Below are positions 36,701 to 50,400 of a stretch of 64,000 nt of DNA, piece by piece (the stretch's first letter is position 1; each line of letters starts with the position of its first letter). The stretch lies in NCBI RefSeq assembly GCF_029962835.1, contig NC_080574.1, positions 24,464,001-24,528,000 on the forward strand. Direction: 5' to 3'. This DNA is from Magnolia sinica (Eukaryota > Streptophyta > Magnoliopsida > Magnoliales > Magnoliaceae). A model generated the notes under the pieces. That model was not told where the DNA came from and searched no databases. It saw only the letters and a program-made list of their open reading frames with translations. A program made the position numbers and the translations under genes.

Positions 36701-39700
36701 ATAAACCACAGGAATGCCATCTACTATAATGATGAGACCTCTTTCTGCTATTAATATGAAGAGTGCAATGTAATCCTCATCATAATTCCTAAACATCACT
36801 CCCATGAGCCTGTCCACATGACCCACTGCTTCTCAAACCCACCTTTGTTTCTATTGCTTGTAACTTGGATGCCTACTTTTCCTTTGCAGTTTACATCTAA
36901 ATATATCCACTATCTATTGCATGTTACTATTTCAATTCTTAATAAGATTGAAGTAAAAATTCTTTTGCTAGTGGACAAATTTGAAGCAGATTGCATCTAC
37001 TTTCTAATCCTAATAATACACTGTTCACTACATGGAAGGGAAATAACAACTTTTGAGAGCAAGCAGGACCTAGTTCAGGGTCAACAACAAAGTAGAATGC
37101 AACTAGGGGAAAATATCCTTAACTATGCTATTTCATAGAATTTCCTTATTTCATCATATTTCCAATAAGTTTACTCACACTTGGGAAGTTGGATGATCTT
37201 GTATAATCCACTAGAGAGATTACTATGTTGATTTTTATTCATAACCTTATGCTCACTATTTCCTTCTTTTTCCATCTCTGAGAAGATTTTTTATTTAATT
37301 TTTCTTATTCTTTGAATGCCCACTATACTTGAGACATCTTTGTTGTTGTTGTTATTATTATTATTTTTTTCATGTTTAGTTAATGTTTCCATGTCTGAGA
37401 AGAGATATTTCTCACCTGTTGTGCCAGTGGAATTGATTGAGGTTTTCTGGAATCTTCTTTCTCAACTTAGCTTTCAGAAATCATTTGGGTTACTGTATGG
37501 ATTAATCAGAATGTAAGTAACCAGAATGAACTTTAATCGTGCAGATTTCAACTCAAAATTTAACAATGAAACGCCTCCGTGGAGATGAAATAAAGGTATT
37601 TAGTTGTTGATATTTAAATTATTTGTGCTATTCTCTAGATCATGATATTACATTCAGCTGTTATTCAAAATCATATGGTTGTAACCTTCATATTCAATCT
37701 GTGGTGAGATTTTATTTAAGCTGACATATATGGAATGACATATTGTCTGAATTCATGATGGAAGTTATGGCATAAGTTTGATGCTGGCTGCCGACCTGAC
37801 GCAACCATCGTTTATCTGGGTCTGGGATCTGCAATGAGAGCACAAAACTCCCACACGGGCTACGCAATAAACCATTACATAGATCGATTATAATCAAGTG
37901 CTATCTACTAGTCTACAACGTAGGTAGATTTCAATCAATGAGTTGATTACAGGGATTCATGTAGCAGACCCCAATTAGTTGGGCAAAGGCTCGGATGTTG
38001 ATGATGAAATATGAATGTTCGAGGTAAGTAGTCTTGATTTTGGAGGAATTAGAAAATGACTTACCATTTACCTGCTGATAATATTTCTCTAGAATCTTCT
38101 TTGTAATTTATTCTCTTATTAATTGCCTTACATGGAATGGCAATTTTCCTGCATCAAACATCGATAGCTTATAAAGGGTACTATTTTCTCATATACGGCC
38201 TATAGCATGTATGGCTTTTATACCAATATCCTTCTCTATATCAATGTCTCAAACACCCAATTCATTTTGTCAGCCAGATAAGGAACTATGTCCAAATTGA
38301 TACATTATAGTAATAATGATCCAAATATAGGTCCTCCTCCTCATCCCATTTGGACATTTGCTCCTTAAATAGTATCTCCTGACCTCATTATAATTTTCAT
38401 CCTTCCCTTTTCTCCATTAACCTGGGACTTTGATGAAGTTGCTTCTCACCCTATTCAACAAAAGGATATCATCTTCATCATGGCCTCTATCCCAACAATT
38501 TGGTGTCACCTTTATGAGTCCTGTTTCACCAAAAATTCATAAAGTTGTATCTTTGGTAAGTGAAAAACCTTTTTGCTTTCTCACCACCTCGATTGAAGTT
38601 CTTTTAGGCATTTTCATCCAACTGTAACCAAATTTTTTTCCTTACATGGCCCATTTGCTGTTTTCTTAGAATGTGGTCAAGCCATTCCAATCAGCTTAAC
38701 ATTTTATCTACTATTTAGTGCCACTCCTAGGTTGCTTCTGAATGACGTCCATGTTGATTCTGACCATTCAAGTCTTCCGACACATCTGCCTCAACACTTG
38801 CAGCTCTGGGAAGTACAAAGTCATCCTACGCTCATATTGCCTTTAATTTGCCCAACACTTTGCCCCATATAGCATACTGTCTTAAGTTTCATTGGCTTGT
38901 GGTGAGCAAACAACACTCTAGATACAAATCTATACTTCACCCGTCCAGCTCTAGTTCTATTGGTAACATCATCGTCAATCTTTTAATTCTTTTGCTGCTC
39001 CAAACCCTGCTCCTTTCTTCAGGGAAGAATATCAAACCATGCAAGCTTATGCCTCACTCAATCCAGCTCACGGCAGACAACCATCGAGTCCAACGAAAAG
39101 GGCTCCTTCATGGTTTGTTCAGCCTACAACGCCATTTCCAATCCCTCCAAGCCCTGTTCCCTGCTCCTAAAGTTTATCATCATCATCATCATTGTCCTCA
39201 TCATGACATCACTTAAGCCTTATCCCAAGTTCCCAACTAATTGGGGTTGGCCACATGAATCCTATCCTACCATTGCACTCTATTATATACCATATCCTCA
39301 ATTAAACCATAGGTCATTAGGTCTTTTCTTACTACCTCAACCCACGTCCTTTTGGGCCTTGACCCTTCCCCTTGCCCCTTTAGAGCCTTCAACTTGAACC
39401 AACTCATTCCTAACTGGCACAGTTCTTGGTCTCCATTGCACATGGCCAAACCATCTAAACTCTACCTTCCCTCATCTTCTTACCAATTGGTGCTACTCCG
39501 AAGTGGCTAAGTTACCTTGAATTCATTCACTTCTAATTCTATCCTTTCTTATCTTGCAAGTCATCCATATCAATATCTTCATTTCAGCTAAGCTCTTCCT
39601 ATGGAGGTTGTTCCTTGACTTGCCCAACATCTGTTCCATAAAGCATGGCTGATCTTATAGCTATCCTATAAAATTTCCCCTCAGTTATATGTGATAAAAT

Positions 39701-42700
39701 CATTTCACAAGGATGGTATTTGCAACCTATCCAGGTACCTAAGGGAAAGGCAAATACAAAATTAAATACAAGCGGAAGAGCAGAACATGCCAATTAAATA
39801 CTTACCTTCCCCACCCTCTTGAGAGGCATCAATCAAATACTTGTCACCGAGAGGTCTACATGAGCATTTTCAATTATGAAGAAACCTTTTTCACCAAGAA
39901 CTAATATAGATAAGTTTATCTATCATTTTCGCAAGCTCTTATCCTAAGGATGATCACCTACTATGGTGCTTTTAGTGAGTTCTGAACCAATCCTTTCTCC
40001 TGCATCATGGGAAGCATAGTGTGGCTTTATTAGGGAAAAAACTGAAGTTACCATGTTCCTATGTAACAACGGCACCTCTTTTTTGCAGCCATGCCATGTC
40101 AATAGGTGTCGGGCGTCCTTCTGACGGACAATCTTGGATACAACTCAAAAACCAATTTTATGCTTTAATTATTATTATGTTTTATATACATTTTCTAAAT
40201 ATAAGTACATAATTGATTGGACTTTTTATTATCATTTACATATTGATAAATACAATATGCTTGAAGTGTAATGTTTGTTATTTTACATGTTTGTTCAGAT
40301 GTGCCCATGAACCTAGCTTGTAAAAACCTCCTTGTTTGGTCTGACATGTGTTTCCCTGTCCAAATTGCATAACCTTTCTTGTTATAAGCTGAACTTTTGG
40401 ATAGAGAGAAGTTTAAGTGTGGACATGGAAAACCAACATGGAATACTCATGAAATGGAAAACTTTGAAATTGAGAAGTTATGTACCAAGGTAACTGAGGC
40501 TCTGAAGTGTTCTCCTGATCATCATTCATGTCTTCTCCCACTCTTGGAAGCCATGGAGAGTAAAAGATTCTCATGCAGTAAGTGGATCTGGATTAGCACC
40601 TCAAGCACATCCATGAAAGAGCTCGATTAACCCATTTGATGGTGCAGAACAATGATGATTTGACAATGTCCAGTGGTCTACATGTGCTGACACACTCTAA
40701 TACCATGTAAACTAATCTAAAAGAAAACAAAATATTTATATTAATAGAAGGGCTGACACCCATACTTGATTACCGGAGCACAAATCTCTACACCCTTTCT
40801 ATCTTGAATACTAACAAACAAAGTACAGCCCTTTATATAGATAGGAGTCACATGAGACTATTCTGCACTATCCGATGTGGGAATAAACCAGGATAGCAAT
40901 ATCATAACACCGGCCAACGAACACGCAATATAATAACTAAGGAGGATGTGAAGTTTGTATTCTCAACACTTGTAAAGAAGTCATTGGTAGTGCTTGTCAA
41001 TTCTCAGTGTGTGGATGATAACATTTCAACACAGCAATGTATTGCCTCTAGCATGCTCCAAGCTCATGAATATCAACTCATTTACAATAATCGGTAATGT
41101 GTCTCAGAGAATGTGTGCTCACAGAATCTTCACCAAACCACATAAAACAGGGTTTAAGCCTTGTAATTATTGATGCAGAAACCCCCTTAGAATTCATTGT
41201 TCAGGAGAGTGAGTTGGTGACCTGAGAAAAGGAATGGCTGAAGTGGGATATTTAAACATGAAATAATTGGATATTCCAAATTATGTTAGTCTATTGAGGC
41301 AATTTGTGCAAAATCTAAGATGTCAGCTTCTTGATGTAATTTACTGATTCTTCCTTGTGCAAGATCCTAACCCTTTTGGAGAGTGAATCCTATCATCATC
41401 AAGAAGACTGTTTCAATTTTCAAGCCAATGAATTGAAATATGCTGCTTACAGCTTCTAACAGAAGTCCTCTACCAGGTGAAGCACATAGATGACTGTCAA
41501 GGGTAGAAAGATGATGGCTGTCTCACAGCATAAAGTACTAGCAATTGTGGGATGGTATAACTAAAATCAATGCCCTCATCATGTGATTGCTCTGTGAGTT
41601 GAGGCCTGTGTATTATAACTTAAATCAATGCCATCATTAATGAGATTGATTTGTAGGTTGAGGGTCTGTATGTCAGTTTAGAATTAGATGCTTTCTCTAA
41701 CCATTGCAAGTGGCTCAATGCATATACCATTAGCTATATGTTCCTGCACTTGACATGCATATTGCAATTAGCTATAGAGAGTGCTAATATCTGCAATTGC
41801 TGGTTGATGGTCATCTATGCCTTTTGGGCTACTATTCCCAATCCATTAGTAGGGGTTTGGTTGTGTGGGGTCACAACATTCACTAACCCATATATATGTA
41901 ACATAATTAGGGTACTAGTGTCAACCTCTAATGATGTTTTCTGCCTACGATATTGGGGAGAGCAAGGCTTAACATCTTTACTGTTGAGTGTTGAGCCTCC
42001 TGATTACTGAAACCATTATCTGATTAACCCCCTTTCTTAACTAATTTTCATTTTCTCCAAACGTCGCATTCTAGACACATCACATTTCTAATATTCCTTG
42101 TGCTTATATAGATTGAAGTTAAATTGGACTTATATAAAGAACAGTGCTGTGAATTCTGGCTTTCCATGTTGGAATCTTTTACTAGTAGATAGTGTCACTG
42201 ATTTTAGTCTCTTGGACCACTCTAGATACCAATGCTTGTCTGAGATTCTGTCTGAGATTTAATAGCATATAGAGGTTTTCTCACTCGCAATTCAAGTGCA
42301 CATGATTGTGTGCTGTAACATTTTACCCATATTTTGTTATGTCAGCAGTTCTAAGGATCTAGGCAAGTTGAACACATGATCTACATTTTTCTTCTTTCAT
42401 CATACTGTGACAAGTTCTCAAGCATAGAGTTCTTATGGCAATCTTTTATGCTCATGTGATGGCAGGCTAAGCATTGGGATTCCTTCTACAAGTTCTATCG
42501 GAACACAACAGATAACAAGTTCGGCCATTTCTTTATACCTTTTTATATTGTTTTTGTATCTTTCAGTAATTTTTACACCCTGTCTTTGGTATCTATCATT
42601 TCTCAGTGAACTCTCTGCTCCTACTGATGTCAATACAACCCTGTTCTTTCTCACAATGAGCATTGTAGTTCAGTAAGGTGTATGTGACATGCCTTTATGT

Positions 42701-44454
42701 AGGTCCGTCCTTGTCTTTCACAGTTCTTGTATGTTATCAGTACCTACAGACTTAGGAAACTATCATTTAAGGTGGAGATGTAAGGAGACAATGCATTGTT
42801 TCTAATTATTCATGGGATACAGTTTTATTTTCAGTTAGGACAAGATGAACTAACATCACAATCCTGAATGTTCCTGTGGATGTGGACGACCGATGAACAC
42901 TTCATTTTTTTTGCTGGGGTAAGAAAATTTTATTTAGAAATAAGGGGAGAAAAGATATGAAAAAAGATGATGAGAGATCATCTGGTTAATACAATGAAGA
43001 GGAAATCCCCCAGCTACCCTGAGAAATTTCACCCGCATTACCTTTAAAAACATTAGAAGCCCTGGCCCACTCCATGTCCAACCACTCGGCCTTGTGGAAA
43101 AGTTGAATTGGAGAAGTGTTTTTTTTTTTTTTCCCATTAAACATCCTGTTGTTGCGTCCTAGCCAAGTAACCCACAAGATGGCCATGAGAACAAGACGCC
43201 ATATACAGTATAATTTCAGTTAGGAGTTAAGACTAGATGAAGTAACATCATAATCCAGAATGTTCCTATGGATGCAGGCAACTGATGCACACTTCAGTTA
43301 AACAAACATTTTCATGGATTATTATTTAGAGGAATTATAGGGTTCTGTTCATCAGTAAATGTACAGTTTGCTGAGGCACAGGACTCCATGCATGGGTGGC
43401 CCATGGTTTTAGAGATCCAAACCACTAATCTGATGAATGATGATCCTCACTGTTGGTAAGGGATTCCCCAGAGGTCTCCCAGATTGTACTATCCTAACCA
43501 TTTAGAGGAAAGTAGAGGAAAGTACAAACATGGTGAACATACAATGCTTTCCAATAAAAGGTGTGAATTCAATGAAAAAATAGCCAAATTTTAAATTATT
43601 AACATTATCCAAAAAGGGTACTGTCCGTAATCCCGCGGTGCTGAGACCATTAAAAGAACACTTAATAGATTATTGGTTACTGTACGGACGTTTGAAATAC
43701 CAGAAAGAAGTACCACTCGGGTAACATTTCCTAAGGAGTTGGAAATGGAACTACCGGTTCGCCAATCAACTGATGGTTCTCGAACTGCTATTTAAGGTGA
43801 TCCTAACAAAATTCTCTATTTTGAAAAACACAGACAACTTTAAACCATTGATGAGGACATTCGAGCACCAGTCGGAGTATACAAGAGGAGGAGGAGAACT
43901 TCTGTTTCTTTATGGTTAGGTGATGCATACATGGGGCCCCCATGGGCCCAATTTGAGTGCCTAGCCCGTTGAAGACCCCACATGCATGATTATGCATCTT
44001 TGAAGGCCCCACATTGGGAAGATGCATGTGGGCTACCTAGTTGGACCATTTACACCGTTGGATCATTGTCATTGGACATTTTGATCGTGGGCCACAAAAT
44101 AGTTTAGTTTATTTAGTTGTTTATATGTTTTGTTATTTGTTGGTTTAACATATATTTTTGCTGAAAGTAGGGAGTTAGGAATAAATTTTATTTTATTGAG
44201 CGTCTTTATTTGAAACTTTTTATCTGAGAGCCTTTTTTTTTTGTAAAAAGTCTTTCTTAAGACTATATAAGGCTTGGACGTCCAACCCTAGCCCATTATT
44301 GCATATGAAAAAAAAATAAAAATTCTTTCTTTGCTTTGCGATGAAGTAAAACGTCCTGTGATTGGAGTGGTGCGAAGCCGTGGAGTAATTCCATCATATC
44401 TATCTCTCTTATTTTCTTCTTTCAAGGCAATATTTTATTTATAATTTTCTTTTC

Positions 44455-44496
<42 letters not shown>

Positions 44497-47400
44497 AATC
44501 TCTCTCAATCTTTCTCTACTCTTTTTTTTTTTTTGTTTGTTTGTTTTCCCCCGTTCGAACCTCCACATGTGACCGTACGACCGTACGGACAAGACAGTAC
44601 ATCCGTCCGTACGGCCAACCAATCTCCTCCTTATTTCTCTCTAAAATCCATAACCTTAAGCCTAAAACCCTCAAGTCCAATCCTACAACCTAAATTTCCC
44701 AAAACCCTAATCTTAAACCCTAACCCTAAATCGTCCTAAATGTCAAAATCATAAATTCCCAAATCTCAAACCTAGTTTCCTAAAATCCTAACCCTAAATC
44801 CCTAAAACCTCAAACCCTAATTCCCAAATAAAAAATCCCCAAATCTTAAAACCCTAGTTCTTAAACCCTTTAACAAACCAAGAGATTCCCTTTAGAATTA
44901 GATCAATTCCTATGCTAGATGGAAGTCCTACCTTCCATCGGTCCTATCTAATCATGTTTTATAGGATCTAACTGACAGGTCGTGATTTAGTCTTGAATCT
45001 GAGCATAGTTAAATACTTGAATTCATTAAGCTTGTAATTGATTAGCATTATTTTTTGCTTTAAATTGTTCTAATTAATATTTTATTTAATCTCTTTGCAT
45101 CATTCTAGATTAGATCATCCGTCTTGCATCAACCATCCCAGGTTTTTCTCTGGCTTCACAGACATAACATTCCGGGTTTTTCTCCAGCTTTCTCTCTAAG
45201 CCAATTGAATGATCAATTGTGCGTAATTTCTCACCAACTTGAAAATAAACAATGCTCGATTCATTTTAAATTTGTGAGATTTCTAGGGCATTCATTATCT
45301 TCTGTGAGATCCATCAGGTTGATGATTTAGATTACTAAACCATTGGCCCTACATGTGGGGAAATTCTGTGCATGAGCAAGTTGTATGTTTCTTGATAGCA
45401 GGACCCATATTTCCAATGTTCTTTATATATAGGATTTTTCTTGGCGTCCTTGGGAGGAAATTTATGCGGTACTTGGTATGATCAATGTTGTCAAAATCGT
45501 TATCATATCAAAAATCACAATAAGAGTTTAATCGTATTAATCCCAAATTGTAAGATTTTTTTTTTTTTATGACTTTCTTAAGAATTGAAAAAAAATTTCT
45601 GTAAAATATAAATAAATCAGAAAAATATTAGAAACTCATCAATAATCCATTTTCCATCAATATGCACTAAGCAATACCACCATACCATGATAGTATAGAG
45701 GATTCTTGTCTTTCTGTTTCTTTTTTTGTCATCCAAGAAATTTACCTTAAAAAGCATACAAGAATCCTTTAATAATTTGTGTTATTTTTACCTTTCCTAA
45801 CTGTAGAATCACATTGGAAAAGTGGCATTTGACTTTGTAGACTGGCAGAAAAAGATATTTTGTGTTCTACCAGCTCATCAGTTAAAGGATTCTATGATAT
45901 ATTCTTGCCACCAATACCATTATTGAATACCATATCAATTTGGTGTTTCAATCAATTAAGAAGTAAGAAATCATAAAAAAATGCAAAATGATTTAAAGCC
46001 GAAGAGAATATCTATCATGTAATCTCTTGTAAAGAACAAAATAAAGTAATTGACCTCCTCTAAACGATTCTTAAAGCCCCAACCAATTTAAAAACATAAA
46101 ATGAAAGCCAACTAAAGCTTAAAATAGAAAAGAACAAGTTTAATTTGAATCGTAAATCGTAGGATTCAAATCATAGAATCACAGGATTCATCTAAAAAGC
46201 GATTCTAGGCCGGATTCAAATCATCATGCTTAAGATTCAACTCAAATCATATATTGTAAATTGTAGGATTTTGACCGCATTTATATTTACTTATAAGAAG
46301 ATGACCATAAGCTTCGAACCTTAATGAGAATCCAAAAGTGGCTGATTGTCCCGAATCAGGGCATCTCTCTCTTGACAAGGAAATTGAGAATGCTAATGGT
46401 ATGGGTCACCCTTCACAGAGGTTTGTATGAGGATTGGCCCCTCAAGGTTCCATATTAGTTTTCAGAATGCTGGTGACTTTTTTTGGCCACATGATGAAGA
46501 AATTCAAAGTTGCTCATGTTTTCATGCTAGCTAAGGTTTGGACATGGGTCACATGGCTCTGACAAGAGGGGAACTTTGATTAGGTGAAGGGCTTGAAAAG
46601 AGGATGGGAGGAAGACCTAAAAGGACTTAGCAAGGTGGCGAGAAGGATTATGAAGGCTCGTTAACTTATCGAGATAGGGCCTTATGAATGATTGGCCAAA
46701 CAAGATTTGTAAAGCCAACCCTAAACAGCTTGGTGATTCAACCCAAGGGTGGATCCCATGATCTATTTGATCACAGAACTAGGCCCCATGATCAGTTTGA
46801 TCAGTGATCTAGGCCCCACAATATGTCTGGACAGTTTTCTAAGTCCCTGATGGTGGTCTAATCAGTCCGCAGGCCCCACATGAGTGGTCGATTAGTTGTT
46901 GGGGTACTTTTGTCATAAATATGTTGTTAGGAAGATGGTTAAATTGGACTTGAATGGTTAGGATTGAATTTGGGTTTCTTCTTCTTCTTCTTTTCCTTTT
47001 CTTTTCTTTTCTTTTCTTTTCCTCTTCTTCTTCTTCTTCTTTTTTTTGGCTTTGAGAAAAGTATATAAATAGGTACGGGTCTATTCAAGACTTCTTTGCG
47101 GCATGGCACAGGGGTGGAGTGGGTAAAGTTGGGAAGACGGTTTTGCAGTTGGTGTTGATGGCTGGCCTATGGGCTATTTGGGGCAAGGGGAACAACTATT
47201 GTTTTGACAACTGGTCCGGGTCTGTGGGCGAGGTTTTAAGTATGATTGTATCTTGGGCTGTTGAGTGGGCGTCTGGTTTTAAGGATTTGGACGCTAGCGT
47301 TCTCTTTGCTCTTATAGGGCTGTAATTGCTTTGTATTCTTTTCTGTCTTAGTTTTCTAAGGCGGCTTTTCAATAAAATTCGTTGCCTTCTGAAAAAAAAA

Positions 47401-50400
47401 GTATATAAACATGCAAAAGGCTCTTTTATGAGTATATGAGTGACAGAAGCCTCTGTTTTCTTCCTATTCCTATGACTGGAAAAAGAAGTGAGATGCTTCT
47501 ACTTGTGTGGTAAGTCTCCACTCTAGTTGTTGTCGTGAAGAGATCTCAGTCATTTGTCCCTCTGTCCTTCCACCTTACATTCCACAATTTGTTTCCTCTA
47601 GGCATTACCAATCAAATTGTTGGAACTAGCTTGTCCAAATTATTGAAACTCAAAATTATGTTCAGATAATTCAATTTGATTAGGCTGAACAAGTCCCTAA
47701 TATGTGGGGAATATGTTTGGTAATCAAAGTTATTTTATAGAGTCGTTTGGTTTCTTTTATTATGGTAACTTAGCAAAGAAATTTGGGAAGCATCTGGTGG
47801 ACAGTGGTTTGCATGTATGGGTGGCTTTGTTGATTGCATGCACTCAATATCAGCTTACCCACCAAATGACAAGGAAAATTCTCTGTGGGAATTGTTTAAT
47901 TGCCACAAGTCAGATCAACAGTATATTCTCATGCACCAAATGGTAGGATGTCTTAGAATTTCATGCTTTGATGCTGATGTCTTATGGCATCAATGATTAT
48001 TTCTTTTTTACTCTCTGAAGGGATTTTATGATGTCAGTCTATTGTTTTTTTTTTTATAGAACTAATCTCTGGTCACTGGTTCATTTGTAGGTGGGGTAGA
48101 GCTTTCTTGACAAGGGACTTCTTTCACAACATGGGATCAAAGATGGGAGATCGTGTGCTGCTTGTAGTCGCTGAAGATGGGGACGAACTCGTTGCAGGAG
48201 CTCTTAATCTTATTGGTGGAGATACTCTTTATGGGCGCTTGTGGGGATGTCTCCCGGAAGCCTATTATCCAAGTTTGCATTTTGAAGCATGTTATTACCA
48301 GGTTTGTGAATTTTTGTGTTTGAATCAGGATAAGTACAGGGACTTGTTTGCTGGTTTTTTTTCCCTTTCTTTTTGTTCTATTTGTATTGCTTTGTTTTCA
48401 TTGTTTCATTTACAATTAACACTGAATGCAAGATAGTCCATGTTCTTCTTAAAATTGGTTAGTGAAGGCAATGCACAAGATCTAAGCCTGTTGATACATC
48501 ACATGTTATAGCTTTTTGTAGCCCCCGTTCTTCACACCACTTCATTGTTGTAACACTTTTTATATAACTGGTTCTTCATGGAGTCCATAATTGCATTTGT
48601 TTATTCCTACATGTGTGATGTATAATATTAGGACTTCTCAGCTAACCCCAAATAGCTGGGGCAAGCCTATGATGATGGTGATGGTGATATGAGTGCTCAA
48701 ATTCAACCAGTTGGACCGGAAAGTCGAGCATTATCAAACTTCAACCGTCCAAAAGGCTGATCCACTTGCTCTCCTGACAAGTGGATCAGCTAGACTTTTG
48801 TGTCAGGTGATCTTCATGGTGGGGCCTGGCTGTTGGACAGATTGGATGCCATATTCCTCTGATGCACTAGCATTATTGTGGTAGTTGGATGGTAGCTGTC
48901 TCTGGTTAGTTGTACTTGAGCACTTTGTATGATATTGATTGGCAAAACGTGATTCGTAAAGGCAATCCCAAATAGCTGGGATTAGGCCATGCTGATGACA
49001 ATGATATGTTATTGGCTGCTTTATGAGGAAACAACTTCAACCTAAGCAACAATATCCTCCTGCCAACTTACATATAGTCCATTTGTAATTGCAAAACAAG
49101 AACAGTTTCATGTAACATCCATTTAACCATCTTCCAGGCAATAGAAGCAGCTATTGAATTAAACCTAAATAAAGTAGAGGCTGGAGCTCAAGGAGAGCAC
49201 AAAATTCAGAGGGGTTATCTGCCGGTGACAACATACAGCTGCCACTACATTCAAGACAATGCTTTTAGAAAAGCCATAGAGGAATTTCTAGTGCGTGAGA
49301 CTGATCAGGTATATCATTAGTATCCATTAGATTCCACCACTATTAGACATTTCTGCTACTTAGCATACGTGATACTTCAATATTTTAAAATCAGAATCTG
49401 GTAGGGAGTTCATATATTGGCCGTGTTTCAGTCGTTGTCCTCTATATTTGTCCAGTTTAAATTGTAGCATCAGTTTGATTCTTTGCAGCAGAACTGAAAC
49501 TTTTTCATGGAACTAGTTCTATATATATTAACGTGATGTTTTAATATGAGGTATGGGTATTACACTTGTTTTAGGGGTACTGGACCAGGACATGATTTGT
49601 AGCATTTGCTGTTTCCAAGACATGATTGCAAGTGCCCACGGGCCACAAGTTTTTCTGTGATTCCACCAAATGATTTCATCATCTTTTTGTGTAGTTTTAG
49701 TGGCTTTTTTTTTTCCTCCTAAGTCTTTATCACAGTGTGTTGAGTTTCTTCCTGGTTGGTTGCTGCTTAGGTGGGCCATAGGCCAAAACTTGCGGTGGTT
49801 GGACAACTTTGATCATCCATTTATTGTGAGTTTTGAAGGTTGAATGTGGATCTTTGCTTTAACCATTCCTTTTGCAAGCCACTGATTGGATGGCTACTGG
49901 AGCCTTGCCTTTTGGAATGTGGCCTACCACACGGCCCCCACCAGATGCACATTCCCAGTAACCCCACAATTTTGCCTCATTTATCATTAGGGGAGAGCGC
50001 ATACTAACATCTCTCCAAGATTAAACCTACTTTATAATCATTTGAAATCGTGTAATTCCACTTTGTTTTGTATTTTAGTGAATCTTATGATTCATGGACT
50101 TTGTTTATCGAAGAGATTAAGTTTGAATGGTGAGTTGCATACAACTTGAATCCAGATTTGATGGGAAAAATATAAGGATTCTAATAAAATTGGTGAAAAT
50201 ATATTCAAAACAAAACACTACCATGAGTCTCTAATTCCATGTTTTGCCTCCCATCACACTTCTAGTTGTTTGAGCCCTAGTAGGACAGTGCAGCATCTGC
50301 ATTTCATGACTTGTAAGTAGCTGCTTTCATCATAAGTTTGCAAGAAATCTGATCATGCTATGCTCAAAGCATTTCAGATATTTCTTCAGATTAAAAAAAA

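Larger units (their letters stand above)
32565..36860 (-). mobile_element. L1-like LINE, 5' segment (upstream of copia insertion)
   Basis: Reads on the minus strand. 36826-36580 is a possible end of ORF1. The endonuclease starts [20 protein letters not shown] at 36581, with VIVLQETKL and [11 protein letters not shown] further on (about 36500 and 35910). The RT region runs from about 35330 to 34190 ([39 protein letters not shown]). The usual catalytic FADD reads FAND. After the hAT insertion the frame resumes [20 protein letters not shown] and runs to 32570, where the copia element breaks it. Many stops and frame changes. A 5' boundary near 36860 is approximate, and no target duplication was found. 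Confidence 0.85.
25205..37544 (+). other. intron 7 (12.3 kb), transposon nest
   Basis: Lies between AAAAAG/gttagt and tgcag/ATTTCA. More than 80 percent of it is recognisable transposon: an L1-like 3' fragment on the plus strand (about 25950-26470), then an antisense L1-like element (26838-36860) carrying a copia element and a hAT element. The two exons it separates are only 67 and 51 nt long, yet both keep frame and family sequence. Confidence 0.85.

Noticed and set aside
38848..39397. Two long plus-strand frames (122 and 95 codons)
   Set aside because: They read the wrong strand of RTE-type LINE remnants.
40397..40630. 77-codon open frame in intron 8
   Set aside because: No recognisable domain or splice context. 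It lies next to a copia-like LTR and could be a remnant of its internal region.
44640..44870. Interstitial telomeric repeat
   Set aside because: ccctaaa words are irregular and mixed with other C/A-rich words; there is no tandem array.
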